This document shows positions 24,665 to 33,963 of a stretch of 60,977 nucleotides of DNA, in pieces. The notes under the pieces are model-generated. The model was not told the origin of the DNA. It ran no database searches and saw only the letters and a program-made list of their open reading frames with translations. Source of the stretch: Herminiimonas sp. (GTDB lineage: Bacteria; Pseudomonadota; Gammaproteobacteria; Burkholderiales; Burkholderiaceae_D); the NCBI GenBank assembly GCA_027310305.1, contig DAIDBD010000101.1:1-60977 (forward strand). The letters run 5' to 3'. The position numbers were made by a program, and so were the translations under genes. The first letter of the stretch is position 1. Each line of letters starts with the position of its first letter.

Positions 24665-27301
24665 GTGGACAACAAATCGCACAGGCGCGACGCGCCGGGT
24701 TCATCCCGCGGCATCGAACCGAAATACGCCGGCGGCCGAAAGCGCTGGAAAACGCTGCTGCGGCTGATGGCATTCGGCACGCTGTCGTTTGTCGCGCTGT
24801 CGATTACCGGTGCCGTGCTGGCGTCGATGTATGTGATGAGCCTGATTCCCGCCACGCCCGGCGCCGAAGCGTTGCTCGGCGCGCGCGCTGCGCAGCCGAG
24901 CGTCCTGCTTTCCGCCGACGGCAAGCAGCTTGCCGTTTTCAGCCGGGCGCAGCAGGAGCGGATCGATCTTTCCCAAATGTCGCCGTACGTCATCAAGGCG
25001 TTGATCGCCACCGAAGACCATCGCTTTTATGAACATCGGGGCATCGACATCAAGCGCACGCTGGCGGCGATTTTCCACACGGCCGGCGGCGATGCGCAGG
25101 GCGGTTCGACGATCACGCAGCAACTGGCGCGCAATTTGTTTCCCGAAGAAATCGGCCGCTCGCGCACGCTGGACCGCAAGCTGAAGGAAATGATCACCGC
25201 GCTCAACATCGAGAAAAACTATACCAAGCGGCAAATTCTCGAAACCTATCTGAACACGGTGCCTTTTCTTTACAACATCGTCGGCATCGAAATGGCGGCG
25301 CGCAGCTATTTCGACAAACCGGCATCCGGCCTCGATGCACTGGAAAGCGCGACTCTGATCGGCATGCTCAAAGGCACCAGTTACTACAACCCGGTCATCC
25401 ATCCGGAACGTGCGCAAAAACGGCGCAATGTAGTCCTGGCGCAGATGGCCAAGCGCGGCATGCTGGCCGAGAGCGACTATCAGGCGCTGCGCGACCGGCC
25501 GCTGCATGTCGAATTGACCCGGTCGCCGGAAACGCCGGGCAACGCGCCGCACTTCACCGCGCATCTGCGCAAATGGTTGATCAACTGGGCCGATGAAAAC
25601 GACTACAACCTCTATACCGATGGATTGATCATTCACAGCACGATCGACGATGCGCTGCAGCAAGCGGCAACCCGGGCGGTCGAGCGCCAGGCCGACGCGC
25701 TGCAACATGTCGCCGATGTGGAGTGGGGCAGAAAATCGGCGGGCCTGCTGTCGCATACGCCCGGCGCTTACGCGCGCAAGCGCCCGCAAGTTGAGCCGTT
25801 CCGCTATTTCTGGAGCGAATATCCGGCGCTGGAACAGGCATTCATCCGCGAGACGCCGGAATACAAAAAGGCGCTAGCCGCCGGCCGTTCCGACGCCGCC
25901 GCGCTTGCCGGCCTGCAAGCGAACGCCGAATTCATGGCGCGACTGCACGGCAATAAAACCCGGCTCGAAGCCGGCTTCGTGGCGATGGATCCGGCCACCG
26001 GCGAAGTCAAGGCCTGGGTCGGCAGCCGCGATTTCGAGCGCGATCAGTTCGATCACGTATCGCTGGCCGAACGCCAGCCGGGATCGACCTTCAAGCCGAT
26101 CGTGTATGGCGCGGCGCTGGAACAAGGGCTGCGCCCGAATCGGACCTATCTGGATAGTCCGGTGGAAATTCTCTCGGTCGACGGCAGCATCTGGCGGCCG
26201 ACCGACATGGCGGGCGCCAGCGGCAGACCGATGAGCATGCGCGAAGGGTTGATCTTTTCGAAAAACACGATCACCGCGCAAGTGATGCAGGATGCGGGGC
26301 TACCCAACATCATCAGCCTGGCGCAGGCGGTCGGCATCAATCAGAGCCGGCTCGATCCGGTGCCGTCACTGGCGCTTGGCACCAGTCCGGTCACGTTGCT
26401 CGAAATGGTGTCGGCCTATTCCACCATCGCGCAGGCCGGCGAATATCGCGAACCGGTTTTCGTCAAGCGCATCACCGACCGCGGCGGCAAGGTGCTGGCC
26501 GAATTCGGCACCAAAAGCCGGCGCGCGATGTCGCAGGATACGGCGGTGGAGCTGATCGACATGATGCGCGGCGTGGTCAACCGCGGCACCGGGCAGATGG
26601 TCAAGACGCAGTTCGGCATCGTCGCCGACATTGCCGGAAAAACCGGCACCACGCAAAACAATACCGACGGCTGGTTCATCCTGATGCATCCGGACCTGGT
26701 GGCCGGCGCCTGGGTCGGGTTCAACGACGCGCGCGTGACGATGCGCAGCGATTACTGGGGGCAAGGAGGGCACAACGCGGTCCTGCTGGTCGGCGATTTT
26801 TTCCGCGACACGCTGAAGGCGAAGCGGATCGATGCGAAGGCGAAATTTCCGAAGCCCCGGCGCGCGGAACCGTTGATGGTGCAGGCGCCAGCCGACAACT
26901 GGCTCGATCGGATCAATAACGGCAATCTCAATAACAACGATACGCCGCCGCCGGGATACGGCGTGATCACGCGCAGCGATTCGAGCCAAGTCGTGGTAAT
27001 CGGCCCGCAGGGCGTGGAAACAATCGACCGGACTGCGGCGGGCAGCGCATCCGTCAACGCCGATCCGCCGGGGCGAATCCTGGCCGGCGTCGAGCGCGAT
27101 CCTGAAACCGGCGCTCGCATCGGGGTCAGCAGCGGCGGTTCGGGACTGCGCGGCACCGAGGGCACGTCCGCGCCGCAGGCGCAGCCGCAATTTCAGCCGC
27201 CACCGCAATTTCAGCCACCGCCGCAACAGGCCGCGCCGCGCAATCGGAATCCGGTGCAATTGAATACGGATAAGGTATTTCCGGAATCGTTGCGCTGGTA
27301 G
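24665..27301 (+). CDS. mrcA: Class A penicillin-binding protein (transglycosylase/transpeptidase)
   Basis: This bifunctional peptidoglycan synthase has about 878 residues from GTG 24665, chosen because AAAAAGG stands eight bases upstream. A cytoplasmic basic tail and one membrane anchor (about 32-60) lead to the GT51 domain with EDHRFYEHRG (catalytic Glu about 117) and GGSTITQQLARNLF. The transpeptidase has PGSTFKP (catalytic Ser about 474), SKN, and GKTGTTQNNTDGWF (about 659). The C-terminal 120 residues are a Gln/Pro-rich tail with QFQPPPQFQPPPQ, absent from E. coli PBP1a. It polymerises and cross-links glycan strands in the periplasm. I use the mrcA name by family; it could be a second paralogue. 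Confidence 0.85.
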   Translation: MDNKSHRRDAPGSSRGIEPKYAGGRKRWKTLLRLMAFGTLSFVALSITGAVLASMYVMSLIPATPGAEALLGARAAQPSVLLSADGKQLAVFSRAQQERIDLSQMSPYVIKALIATEDHRFYEHRGIDIKRTLAAIFHTAGGDAQGGSTITQQLARNLFPEEIGRSRTLDRKLKEMITALNIEKNYTKRQILETYLNTVPFLYNIVGIEMAARSYFDKPASGLDALESATLIGMLKGTSYYNPVIHPERAQKRRNVVLAQMAKRGMLAESDYQALRDRPLHVELTRSPETPGNAPHFTAHLRKWLINWADENDYNLYTDGLIIHSTIDDALQQAATRAVERQADALQHVADVEWGRKSAGLLSHTPGAYARKRPQVEPFRYFWSEYPALEQAFIRETPEYKKALAAGRSDAAALAGLQANAEFMARLHGNKTRLEAGFVAMDPATGEVKAWVGSRDFERDQFDHVSLAERQPGSTFKPIVYGAALEQGLRPNRTYLDSPVEILSVDGSIWRPTDMAGASGRPMSMREGLIFSKNTITAQVMQDAGLPNIISLAQAVGINQSRLDPVPSLALGTSPVTLLEMVSAYSTIAQAGEYREPVFVKRITDRGGKVLAEFGTKSRRAMSQDTAVELIDMMRGVVNRGTGQMVKTQFGIVADIAGKTGTTQNNTDGWFILMHPDLVAGAWVGFNDARVTMRSDYWGQGGHNAVLLVGDFFRDTLKAKRIDAKAKFPKPRRAEPLMVQAPADNWLDRINNGNLNNNDTPPPGYGVITRSDSSQVVVIGPQGVETIDRTAAGSASVNADPPGRILAGVERDPETGARIGVSSGGSGLRGTEGTSAPQAQPQFQPPPQFQPPPQQAAPRNRNPVQLNTDKVFPESLRW

Positions 27302-27311
27302 CGCAGGTGGA

Positions 27312-27962
27312 TTATTTCTGAACCGGATCGGCCTTGCGCATCAGCAAACCGGTGGTCGATACGCGCACCTCGAATTCGGCCGGACCGTCGACCGGCACGA
27401 ATGTCGCGGATCCGTATTCCGCATCGACCACCGGCGCCAGAAATGCATGGCGCCGGCGCAGCCCGAACAGATCGATCGGCTTGTCCTGCGCGAGCGAATG
27501 CACGGTGCGCGGCGCCGAACGCTCCTGCTCGATCGCGTGATAGCGCCCGGCCAGCCGATCGAGTTCATACGACGTGTGCAAGCCGAGCAGGTTCGCAAAC
27601 GGCCGCCACTTGAGGATATGCGCATCGACATACACCTCGTCGCCGGCCACTTCATAGACCGCTACACGGCCATCGGCAAAGCGGACGGTAGCCGAAAAGC
27701 GCTGCGGCCCGAGCGGGCGCAGCGTCAGGCGCGCGGCCACGTCTTCGCGGGTAAATGCCTGGTAACCCTGCAGGCCGATCGCGAGCATGCCTGCCATGGC
27801 CGCGCAGGACAGCATCAGCAGTCCGGCCAGCGTGCGCAGCGCAAACCGCAGCGGTCGCGCCCGCAGCAATGCGGCGATGCCGCCGAACAGCAGGATGGCG
27901 CCGGCGATGCCGAACGCGATGGCGGCGAACACCAGCGGCGAGTTGATCAGTTCCGATGACAT
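27312..27962 (-). CDS. Uncharacterised inner-membrane protein
   Basis: This protein has 216 residues with two or three N-terminal membrane segments (about 8-30 and 40-66: FALRTLAGLLMLSCAAMAGM), followed by a soluble domain of about 145 residues (ARLTLRPLGPQRFSATVRFA; SYELDRLAGRYHAIEQERSA). I do not recognise a catalytic motif. Similar proteins are sometimes labelled as multidrug efflux components without basis. It ends ten bases from the convergent penicillin-binding protein gene and is followed upstream by the SMP-30 gene on the same strand with a 32-base gap. Confidence 0.65.
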   Translation of the reverse strand: MSSELINSPLVFAAIAFGIAGAILLFGGIAALLRARPLRFALRTLAGLLMLSCAAMAGMLAIGLQGYQAFTREDVAARLTLRPLGPQRFSATVRFADGRVAVYEVAGDEVYVDAHILKWRPFANLLGLHTSYELDRLAGRYHAIEQERSAPRTVHSLAQDKPIDLFGLRRRHAFLAPVVDAEYGSATFVPVDGPAEFEVRVSTTGLLMRKADPVQK

Positions 27963-27994
27963 GGTCTTGTTCGTTTGTATCAGGTTGCTTCGGA

Positions 27995-28846
27995 TTACGG
28001 CAATCCCGCCGCCGGAATGGTGACGCGAACCGTTTCGATCCGGCCGAGCTTTTGCGCCAGCGCCTTTTCCTTGCGCACCAGCGGCGCGGTCAGAATGAAC
28101 AGCGTGCGCCCGTCATCGCCGCCGAGCATGCAGGCAATGCCTTGCGTCGCGACCGGAATCCGGTCGGTGACGGCACCGCCCTCGCGCACGCGCAGCACTT
28201 CCGCGCTGACCGGCGACGCAACCCAGACCGCGCCTTCCGCGTCGAGGCAAATGCCGTCGGCGGTCGCGCCGTCGAGCTGCGCCCACAGCCGCCGGCCGCT
28301 CAACGAACCGTCGGCCGCGATCGCGAACGCGGTCAGCCGCCGGCCGTAGCTTTCCGCAACGATCAGCGTTGCGCCGTCCGGCGTGATCACCATCCCGTTG
28401 GGAAAGCGCAAGCCATCGGCCACGATGCGTTTTTCACCGTCCGGCGTGACCATGATCAGCACCGTTGGCTGCTCGGTTTGCTTCGCCAGGAAATCGAAAC
28501 CGAAATTGCCGATGTAGGCGCGGCCGTGCCGGTCCACCACCATGTCGTTGCAGTGGCTGGGTGCGAGTTCGGCCAGTTCGGCCGCCACCCTGACGCCGTC
28601 CGGATCGATGCGCAACAGCCGACGATCATGCATCGACACGACCAGCAGTCGCCCATCCGGCAGCCAGCCGAGGCCGGACGGCTGCTGCGGCACGTCGAGG
28701 ATCGTTTCGGCTTTTCCATCCAGCGCGACGGTCATCACCCGGTGCGTGTACATATCCGAAAACCACAATTTTCCGGCATGCCAGCGCGGCGATTCGGGAA
28801 AGGCAAGGCCGTCAAGCAGCACGGTTGTTTTGCGTTCAGAAGGCAT
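27995..28846 (-). CDS. SMP-30/gluconolactonase family hydrolase
   Basis: This is a six-bladed beta-propeller enzyme of about 283 residues. Metal-site positions of the SMP-30/LRE family are seen: Glu in FPESPRWH, Asn in HCNDMVVDRHG and FPNGMVITPDG, Asp in DGICLDAEG. Members hydrolyse sugar lactones or related esters; the substrate cannot be told here. I chose the ATG at 28846 (MPSERKTTVLLDG), where the fold begins; upstream in-frame ATGs at 28906 and 28927 would add an extension of no clear type. It may form an operon with the membrane protein gene that follows. Confidence 0.8.
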   Translation of the reverse strand: MPSERKTTVLLDGLAFPESPRWHAGKLWFSDMYTHRVMTVALDGKAETILDVPQQPSGLGWLPDGRLLVVSMHDRRLLRIDPDGVRVAAELAELAPSHCNDMVVDRHGRAYIGNFGFDFLAKQTEQPTVLIMVTPDGEKRIVADGLRFPNGMVITPDGATLIVAESYGRRLTAFAIAADGSLSGRRLWAQLDGATADGICLDAEGAVWVASPVSAEVLRVREGGAVTDRIPVATQGIACMLGGDDGRTLFILTAPLVRKEKALAQKLGRIETVRVTIPAAGLP

Positions 28847-29089
28847 TCGGCTCTCGCAATCGGAAAGGGATGCTGCATGCAGCGTATCGATCTTGATCGA
28901 AAGCATACACGCAATATGCCGATGCACCCGGGTGCCGGTAATGCATCTGCAAGCTGCCGGATACGGTCAGCCGCAAGACCGCGAGCAATCAACGGCGGCC
29001 GGATTCAATCATTATTTCAGCCGGCCGATACCGCACGGCTGCGCGCCCTGTCTGCAAAAATCGGCTGCGTCAAGGCAACGCTACGCTTT

Positions 29090-29371
29090 TCAGCGGGAAA
29101 CGGAGCGGCGGTTGCGATGCAGCCATTGCCTGAACCTGCCTATACCGACCGACCCGATTGCGCCGATCAGTATCAGCAGCATGAATATGCCGGCGAGCGC
29201 GGCGAAGAACACCAAGGCCGCACCCGCGATGGCAGCGGCGCCCGCGACCTTCCATTTCCACCATGGCCCAAGCATGCCATGCATCAATTGACGAATCGTC
29301 TGCCGCGCATCGGGAGCCGTTGCACCGGATGCCGGCGCATCGACGACTTCCCATTCTGTTGTTTCATTCAT
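29090..29371 (-). CDS. Small two-segment membrane protein
   Basis: This 93-residue hypothetical protein has an N-terminal soluble part of about 35 residues (WEVVDAPASGATAPDARQT), a Trp-containing membrane entry (GPWWKWK) and one long or two short hydrophobic segments (about 41-75), then a basic tail (RFRQWLHRNRRS). No family recognised. The ATG is preceded by a GGAATGAAAG-like site. It is not obviously linked to its neighbours. Confidence 0.6.
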   Translation of the reverse strand: MNETTEWEVVDAPASGATAPDARQTIRQLMHGMLGPWWKWKVAGAAAIAGAALVFFAALAGIFMLLILIGAIGSVGIGRFRQWLHRNRRSVSR

Positions 29372-29770
29372 CTTTCATTCCTCATCAAAGGCTTTGACGG
29401 ATTCCGCAAACATCCATGATAGAGGATCCGGGCTTTATTAAAAGCAAAAATAACAGCGCGGTTTCTTCGTAAAAGCCGGACCATGCCGAGCGTGATGCGC
29501 GCGCCGAAACGCGTGCGTATGCTTGCCATGGATGGATCCGTGCGAACCTCCTTTGCCGGCTTCAAGCGAGCGCATGATGAATCGAATCGCCCGCCGCGGA
29601 ATTATTTTACGCTCGCGCCGCGCTTGCCTGAACTTTATGGGTAAACGGTTGCCTTATTATTAATCAATTGGAATTTGACATTGCGGCAAGCAGATACACC
29701 GGCAGATTTTTCCCGCTTTCAGCTGCTGCGGCATGGATAGGATTTCAACTTTGCCGGTTGATAAGGATAA
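29372..29770. other. Gene-free interval of 399 bases
   Basis: I see no gene, terminator or repeat I can support here. A 65-codon minus-strand frame (29368-29565) has no family resemblance and no good start. The right end holds the AAGGATAA ribosome binding site for the following gene, so the promoter for that gene probably lies within the last 100 bases. Confidence 0.5.
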
Positions 29771-31897
29771 ATGATGCACTCTCCGGAAGAGAGGAAGCTG
29801 CGCGTTCAACTTGCACTGGATGCCGCATATTTGGCGGTATGGGAATCCACTATTCATGACGGGCAGGTAGACCGGGGAGAAGTCATCTGGGACGGCCAAG
29901 GCGCCAACCTGTTAGGGCTCACGTCGAACGGCTTCCGGCAATCCTATTGTTCCTTTCTTGAATTCCTGCATCCCGACGATCGCAGCCATGTGCGTGACAT
30001 CATGCAAAACGCGGTGGAAAGATTTTCCGACTACCTGATCGAATACCGGGTAGTGTGGGCGGATGCGACGGTGCACTGGATCGCGGCGAAAGGCCGGGTA
30101 TACGCCGGTCCTGACGGCAACCCCGAGCGTACGCTCGGAATACTGTCGGATGTCACGGAGCGCAAGGAAGCGCAGATTGCGCTAGCTGAACAAAAGGAAC
30201 TGGCTGAAATCACGCTCGGCTCGATTGGCGATGGCGTCATTACAACGAACGTTGCCGGCGAAACTCAATACCTGAACCGTATGGCAGAGAAACTGACCGG
30301 ATGGTCATGCGAGGCGGCAAAAGGCGTGCCGATCGACAAAGTGTTCCGGGTGCTTGATGAAAGCACCGGCGAACTGTTCGAGAATGCGGCGCTCGCCTGT
30401 CTTGCTTCAGGCATGACGTCCGGTATTTCGGCCCATGCGCGGCTCATCGGACGCAATGAGCGGCAGATTCCGATCCAGGATTCCGTGGCGCCGATCCGAT
30501 CGAAAGACGGCCGCCTGCACGGCGCGGTCGTGGTATTCCAGGATGTCAGCATCGAGCGCCAACTCAAGCATGAATTATCGTGGCAGGCGATGCACGATGA
30601 ACTTACCGGATTGATCAACCGCCGCGAATTCGAACTCCAGTTGGATGAAGCGCTGGCAAGCACCAAAAAGCATGGCGAATCCCACGGGTTGCTGTTTCTG
30701 GATCTCGATCAGTTCAAGATCGTCAATGACACCTGCGGCCATATTGCGGGAGACGAGCTGCTGCGGCAACTGACCGCGATGCTGCAGTCCCACATGCGCG
30801 ACAGGGATATACTGGCGCGGCTCGGCGGCGACGAAATGGCTGTTCTTCTTCTCAATTGCCCGATCGAGCAGGCGCAGCATTTTGCCGAAGGCTTGCGTCA
30901 GGCGGTTAACAGCTTCCGGTTCGTCTGGAAAGAAAATATTTTCGAGATCGGCGCCAGCATCGGGCTGGTGGCAATCGACGCCACCACCATCTCCGCGCTG
31001 GAGGCGATGAGCGCCGCCGACCGGGCGTGTTATGTCGCCAAGGAACAGGGCCGCAACCGGGTTCACCTGTTTCAGGAAAGCGATGCCGCATTGGTGCACA
31101 GGCATGGCGAAATGCTGTGGGTTACGCGGCTGAATCATGCTTTTGAATACAAGCGTTTCCGGTTGTATGCACAGCCGATCGCCACCCTCAACGGTACGCA
31201 AACGCAACATATGGAAGTGCTGTTGCGGATGAACGGCGAGCACGGCGAACTCGTATCGCCGGGCACGTTCATTCCTGCCGCCGAACGCTATAACAAAATG
31301 CCGGCGATTGACCGATGGGTGATCGAAACCTGCTTTGATTTCCTGCATCGGCAGCATGCATGGCATGACGAAAGACAGACATCGCCGAATGCGAATCCGG
31401 CCGATGCGGTGTACTCGATCAACCTTTCCGGAAATTCACTGGACGACGATCTTTTGCTGCAATTTATTTCGGATCAGTTTCAGCGGCACGTGATCGCACC
31501 CGGCCAGATCTGTTTTGAAATTACCGAAACGGCCGCCATCGGCAATCTGCTCAAGGCGAAGCGCTTCGTGGCAGAGCTGAAGAAAATGGGCTGCCAGTTC
31601 TCGCTCGACGACTTCGGCAGCGGTCTTTCGTCATTTTCCTATCTTAAAAATTTCCCGGTCGATTTTCTGAAAATAGACGGCAGTTTTGTGAAGGACGTTG
31701 TCCGCGATCCGATCAGCCGCGCGATGGTTGCTTCGATCAATCACGTGGGCCATGTAATGGGCATCAAGACGATTGCCGAATTTGTGGAGACCGATGAAAT
31801 TCTGGCCGAGGTCAGGGATATCGGCGTGGATTATGCGCAAGGCTTCGCCGTGGGCCATGCGCAACCCATGATGCTGCGGGAAAACGAGCATGCGTAA
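29771..31897 (+). CDS. PAS-GGDEF-EAL cyclic-di-GMP signalling protein
   Basis: This cytosolic sensor has 708 residues. Two PAS domains (about 10-130 and 135-260) precede a GGDEF domain with RLGGDEM near 352 (Met instead of the final Phe) and an EAL domain whose signature reads EVL (near 482) instead of EAL. The phosphodiesterase residues are otherwise present: Asn in NLSGNS, Glu in EITE, DDFGSG (near 613), LKIDG and AEFVET. So hydrolysis of c-di-GMP is likely, synthesis possible. No membrane segment is seen. It has a clear AAGGAT ribosome binding site at ATG ATG. It stands alone. Confidence 0.9.
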   Translation: MMHSPEERKLRVQLALDAAYLAVWESTIHDGQVDRGEVIWDGQGANLLGLTSNGFRQSYCSFLEFLHPDDRSHVRDIMQNAVERFSDYLIEYRVVWADATVHWIAAKGRVYAGPDGNPERTLGILSDVTERKEAQIALAEQKELAEITLGSIGDGVITTNVAGETQYLNRMAEKLTGWSCEAAKGVPIDKVFRVLDESTGELFENAALACLASGMTSGISAHARLIGRNERQIPIQDSVAPIRSKDGRLHGAVVVFQDVSIERQLKHELSWQAMHDELTGLINRREFELQLDEALASTKKHGESHGLLFLDLDQFKIVNDTCGHIAGDELLRQLTAMLQSHMRDRDILARLGGDEMAVLLLNCPIEQAQHFAEGLRQAVNSFRFVWKENIFEIGASIGLVAIDATTISALEAMSAADRACYVAKEQGRNRVHLFQESDAALVHRHGEMLWVTRLNHAFEYKRFRLYAQPIATLNGTQTQHMEVLLRMNGEHGELVSPGTFIPAAERYNKMPAIDRWVIETCFDFLHRQHAWHDERQTSPNANPADAVYSINLSGNSLDDDLLLQFISDQFQRHVIAPGQICFEITETAAIGNLLKAKRFVAELKKMGCQFSLDDFGSGLSSFSYLKNFPVDFLKIDGSFVKDVVRDPISRAMVASINHVGHVMGIKTIAEFVETDEILAEVRDIGVDYAQGFAVGHAQPMMLRENEHA

Positions 31898-31977
31898 CAC
31901 GCAATAGTTGCGTCTTCCCGGCGATTTGTCGAGGACAGCGATTCGTTCCGCAACCAGGCGGGCGATGAAGTTGCTTA

Positions 31978-32166
31978 TCAGCCGCCGTGGTACAGATTCA
32001 AATCTCCGTTTTGCGGATTGATCACACCCATGTTGTTCATTGAAGGATCGGAACCTATTCCGCTGGAAGAATAGGCTCCCGTCCCCCCGGTGGAATTCGA
32101 TCGCATGCCCATGCCGGAACAACCGGCGACCAGGACTGCCAAGAGCGCCGCCGTAATTTTTCTCAT
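31978..32166 (-). CDS. Small lipoprotein
   Basis: This 62-residue protein has a lipoprotein signal peptide (MRKITAALLAVLVAGC, lipobox VAGC, Cys near 16). The mature part is a short Gly/Ser/Asn-rich chain (GMGMRSNSTGGTGAYSSSG) ending NPQNGDLNLYHGG. It would be anchored to a membrane by lipid. AAGGAG stands seven bases before the ATG at 32166. Small secreted proteins of this kind are frequent in Burkholderiales; function unknown. Confidence 0.75.
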   Translation of the reverse strand: MRKITAALLAVLVAGCSGMGMRSNSTGGTGAYSSSGIGSDPSMNNMGVINPQNGDLNLYHGG

Positions 32167-32405
32167 GTCAATTCTCCTTGAGAGTTTTACAATGAAAAAG
32201 ATAGACCCGCATCTGGCCGGGCAGTTCAAAAATGCGCGGTGCGCATGCCGGAGATGCAAGGGCGAGCCGGAAAATAGCTGCTTTGGTGCGAATGCGCCTT
32301 GATATTGTGCAAACCTTGCTTCATGTCAATATCTCGTCGGCTTGATGGCCTACACTTGAATCAGGCCCATGCTATCGAGCAGCCAACAAATAAGGAGCAT
32401 TGAAC

Positions 32406-32591
32406 ATGACCCGACCAAAAACGCCTTACGAGGCAGCAAGTTACGACTTGAACAAGTTCAGGGAACGCCGGATGGCCGATCGCCGTTTCATCCCGCGCGA
32501 TTCGCTGGACCGGCGTGCGCCCCCAACCGGAAATGACGTGTTGCAGGAAGCGGACGGACAAGCCGACGATTCTGAACCGAAAGCGGATTAA
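32406..32591 (+). CDS. Small hypothetical hydrophilic protein
   Basis: This 61-residue protein is highly charged (RERRMADRRFIPRDSLDRR, then an acidic tail ending EPKAD) with no signal or membrane segment. AAGGAG lies eight bases upstream of ATG 32406. I recognise no family; the basic middle and acidic end suggest a disordered or nucleic-acid-associated protein, which is inference. Confidence 0.55.
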   Translation: MTRPKTPYEAASYDLNKFRERRMADRRFIPRDSLDRRAPPTGNDVLQEADGQADDSEPKAD

Positions 32592-32608
32592 TCAAGTGAT
32601 GTCACGCA

Positions 32609-32797
32609 TTTGTCCCTGAAAAACACGAAAGATTCGTAACACTCTTTAATTCATAGGGCTTACGCAAATTACAAGGTTGCATCTGGTTTTTCAGCATAAA
32701 ACGAACCGTTCGTCGAGAGCGAAAAAATCAGACGTTGAGTTTTGCGTAAGCCCTAATTCATCTTTTTTCGGACCTTTCGTATTTTCCGTGGACCATG
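32609..32797. repeat. Dispersed intergenic repeat, interrupted copy
   Basis: The outer parts (32609-32647 and 32755-32797) resemble the single block at 56812-56889: both begin TTGTCC, contain CACGAAAG-type units, and end in CTTTCG...GTGGACCATG, making a hairpin-prone element. In this copy a 100-bp MITE-like insert separates the halves. Similarity is imperfect, by eye. Confidence 0.65.
32655..32754. mobile_element. 100-bp MITE-like element with 14-bp terminal inverted repeats
   Basis: The ends are AGGGCTTACGCAAA and TTTGCGTAAGCCCT, perfect inverted repeats of 14 bp. AATTCAT flanks it on both sides (32648-32654 and 32755-32761), a likely 7-bp target duplication (8 bp if the adjoining T is counted). 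It is too short to code for a transposase, so it would be moved by one supplied elsewhere. Confidence 0.85.
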
Positions 32798-32835
32798 TTT
32801 TTCCATAATGAACGTACGCAACATCAATTGATCAG

Positions 32836-33963
32836 TCAGAGGGTATCCAATAACGCCGCCGTCTCGGCCGCGATTTCCGCGCCGAGCGCAACGCCCATCC
32901 CATTGCAGCCGAAACCGAGCACGATGCGCCCGGACAGCCGGCGCACGATCGGCTGCTTGTCGGCGGCAAATCCCATCACGCCGGACCAGCGATGTTCGAT
33001 GCGCGCTTCGCGGCCGGGCAGAATCGTGTCGCGCAGCAGCCGTTCCAGCGCTGTCTGGATGGTATCGGTCAGCGCCATGTCGGCGGTGGCCTCCGCATCG
33101 AATGCGAGATTGCGTCCGCCGCCCAGCAGCACGCGTTCGCCGACGTTGCGAAAGTAGTAAAAGCCCTGATCGAGATGGTAGGTGCCGCGCCACGGCAGGC
33201 CGGCAACCGGTTCGGTCACCACCACCTGCCCGCGCGCCGGCACGATGCCGCTGTCATTCAGCAGCGCGCCGGTGAGGCCGTTGGTGCAGACCGCGACGCG
33301 CGGCGCGCGGAAAGCGAGCGCGCGTTCGCCGGCGACCCGCACCTGCACGCCGCCGCCGTTTTCTTCCAGCGCCGTAACCTGTGCGCCGGTATGAATTTCG
33401 ATGCCGCGCGCGGCGGCAAGTTTGGCCAGCGCGCGCATCAGGCGGCCCGAATGCACCTGGCCTTCGAACGAATTCCTTACCAGCGCTTTTACCTGCGGCC
33501 CGAATCTGGCGGCGGCGAGTCCGGCAGCATCGATCGAGAACACGTCCTGCCCGAACAGCGGCCGCAGCTTGGAATTGACTTCATCGAGCCGTTGCACCGC
33601 CGCGAGACCGGAATCGGTCAGCAGCTCGAAGCCGCCGAAGTTTTCGTAACCGATTGCCGCGTCGCCCAGCCGCTGCCGCAACCGGTCGAGCCCGCGCCGG
33701 CGGCGCTCCACCATCGCCAGTGCGGCGGCCTCGCCCATGGTGTCGAAATCGGACAGGATTTCGGTCAGGCTGCCGAAGCACGCGAACCCGGCGTTGCGGC
33801 TCGATGCGCCGGCCGGCAACAGCCCGCGCTCCAGTACCATGATCCGGTCCTGCGGCCGGCATTCGCGCCATTCCAGCGCGGTCTGCAAGCCGATGATGCC
33901 GCCGCCGATGACGATGCAATCGGCATCGAGCATCGCATCGTGTTCCCAGAAGCTGAGTTGCAT
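32836..33963 (-). CDS. FAD-dependent oxidoreductase (DAO family)
   Basis: This flavoprotein has 375 residues. The N-terminal dinucleotide-binding motif DCIVIGGGIIGLQTALEW is followed by ASSRNAGFACFG, typical of D-amino acid/glycine oxidase-like DAO proteins, and the end has FAADKQPIVRRLSGRIVLGF and GCNGMGVALG, the second FAD-contact segment. It probably oxidises an amine or amino acid; the substrate is not evident. ATG 33963 (MQLSFWEHDAM) lacks an obvious strong ribosome binding site; a later ATG at 33930 is possible. The neighbouring gene is on the other strand, so it is likely single. Confidence 0.85.
   Translation of the reverse strand: MQLSFWEHDAMLDADCIVIGGGIIGLQTALEWRECRPQDRIMVLERGLLPAGASSRNAGFACFGSLTEILSDFDTMGEAAALAMVERRRRGLDRLRQRLGDAAIGYENFGGFELLTDSGLAAVQRLDEVNSKLRPLFGQDVFSIDAAGLAAARFGPQVKALVRNSFEGQVHSGRLMRALAKLAAARGIEIHTGAQVTALEENGGGVQVRVAGERALAFRAPRVAVCTNGLTGALLNDSGIVPARGQVVVTEPVAGLPWRGTYHLDQGFYYFRNVGERVLLGGGRNLAFDAEATADMALTDTIQTALERLLRDTILPGREARIEHRWSGVMGFAADKQPIVRRLSGRIVLGFGCNGMGVALGAEIAAETAALLDTL

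Noticed and set aside
32661-32675. ATTACAAGG-like sequence in the MITE that resembles half a copper box
   Set aside because: Only half a site inside the mobile element, with no copper gene near.
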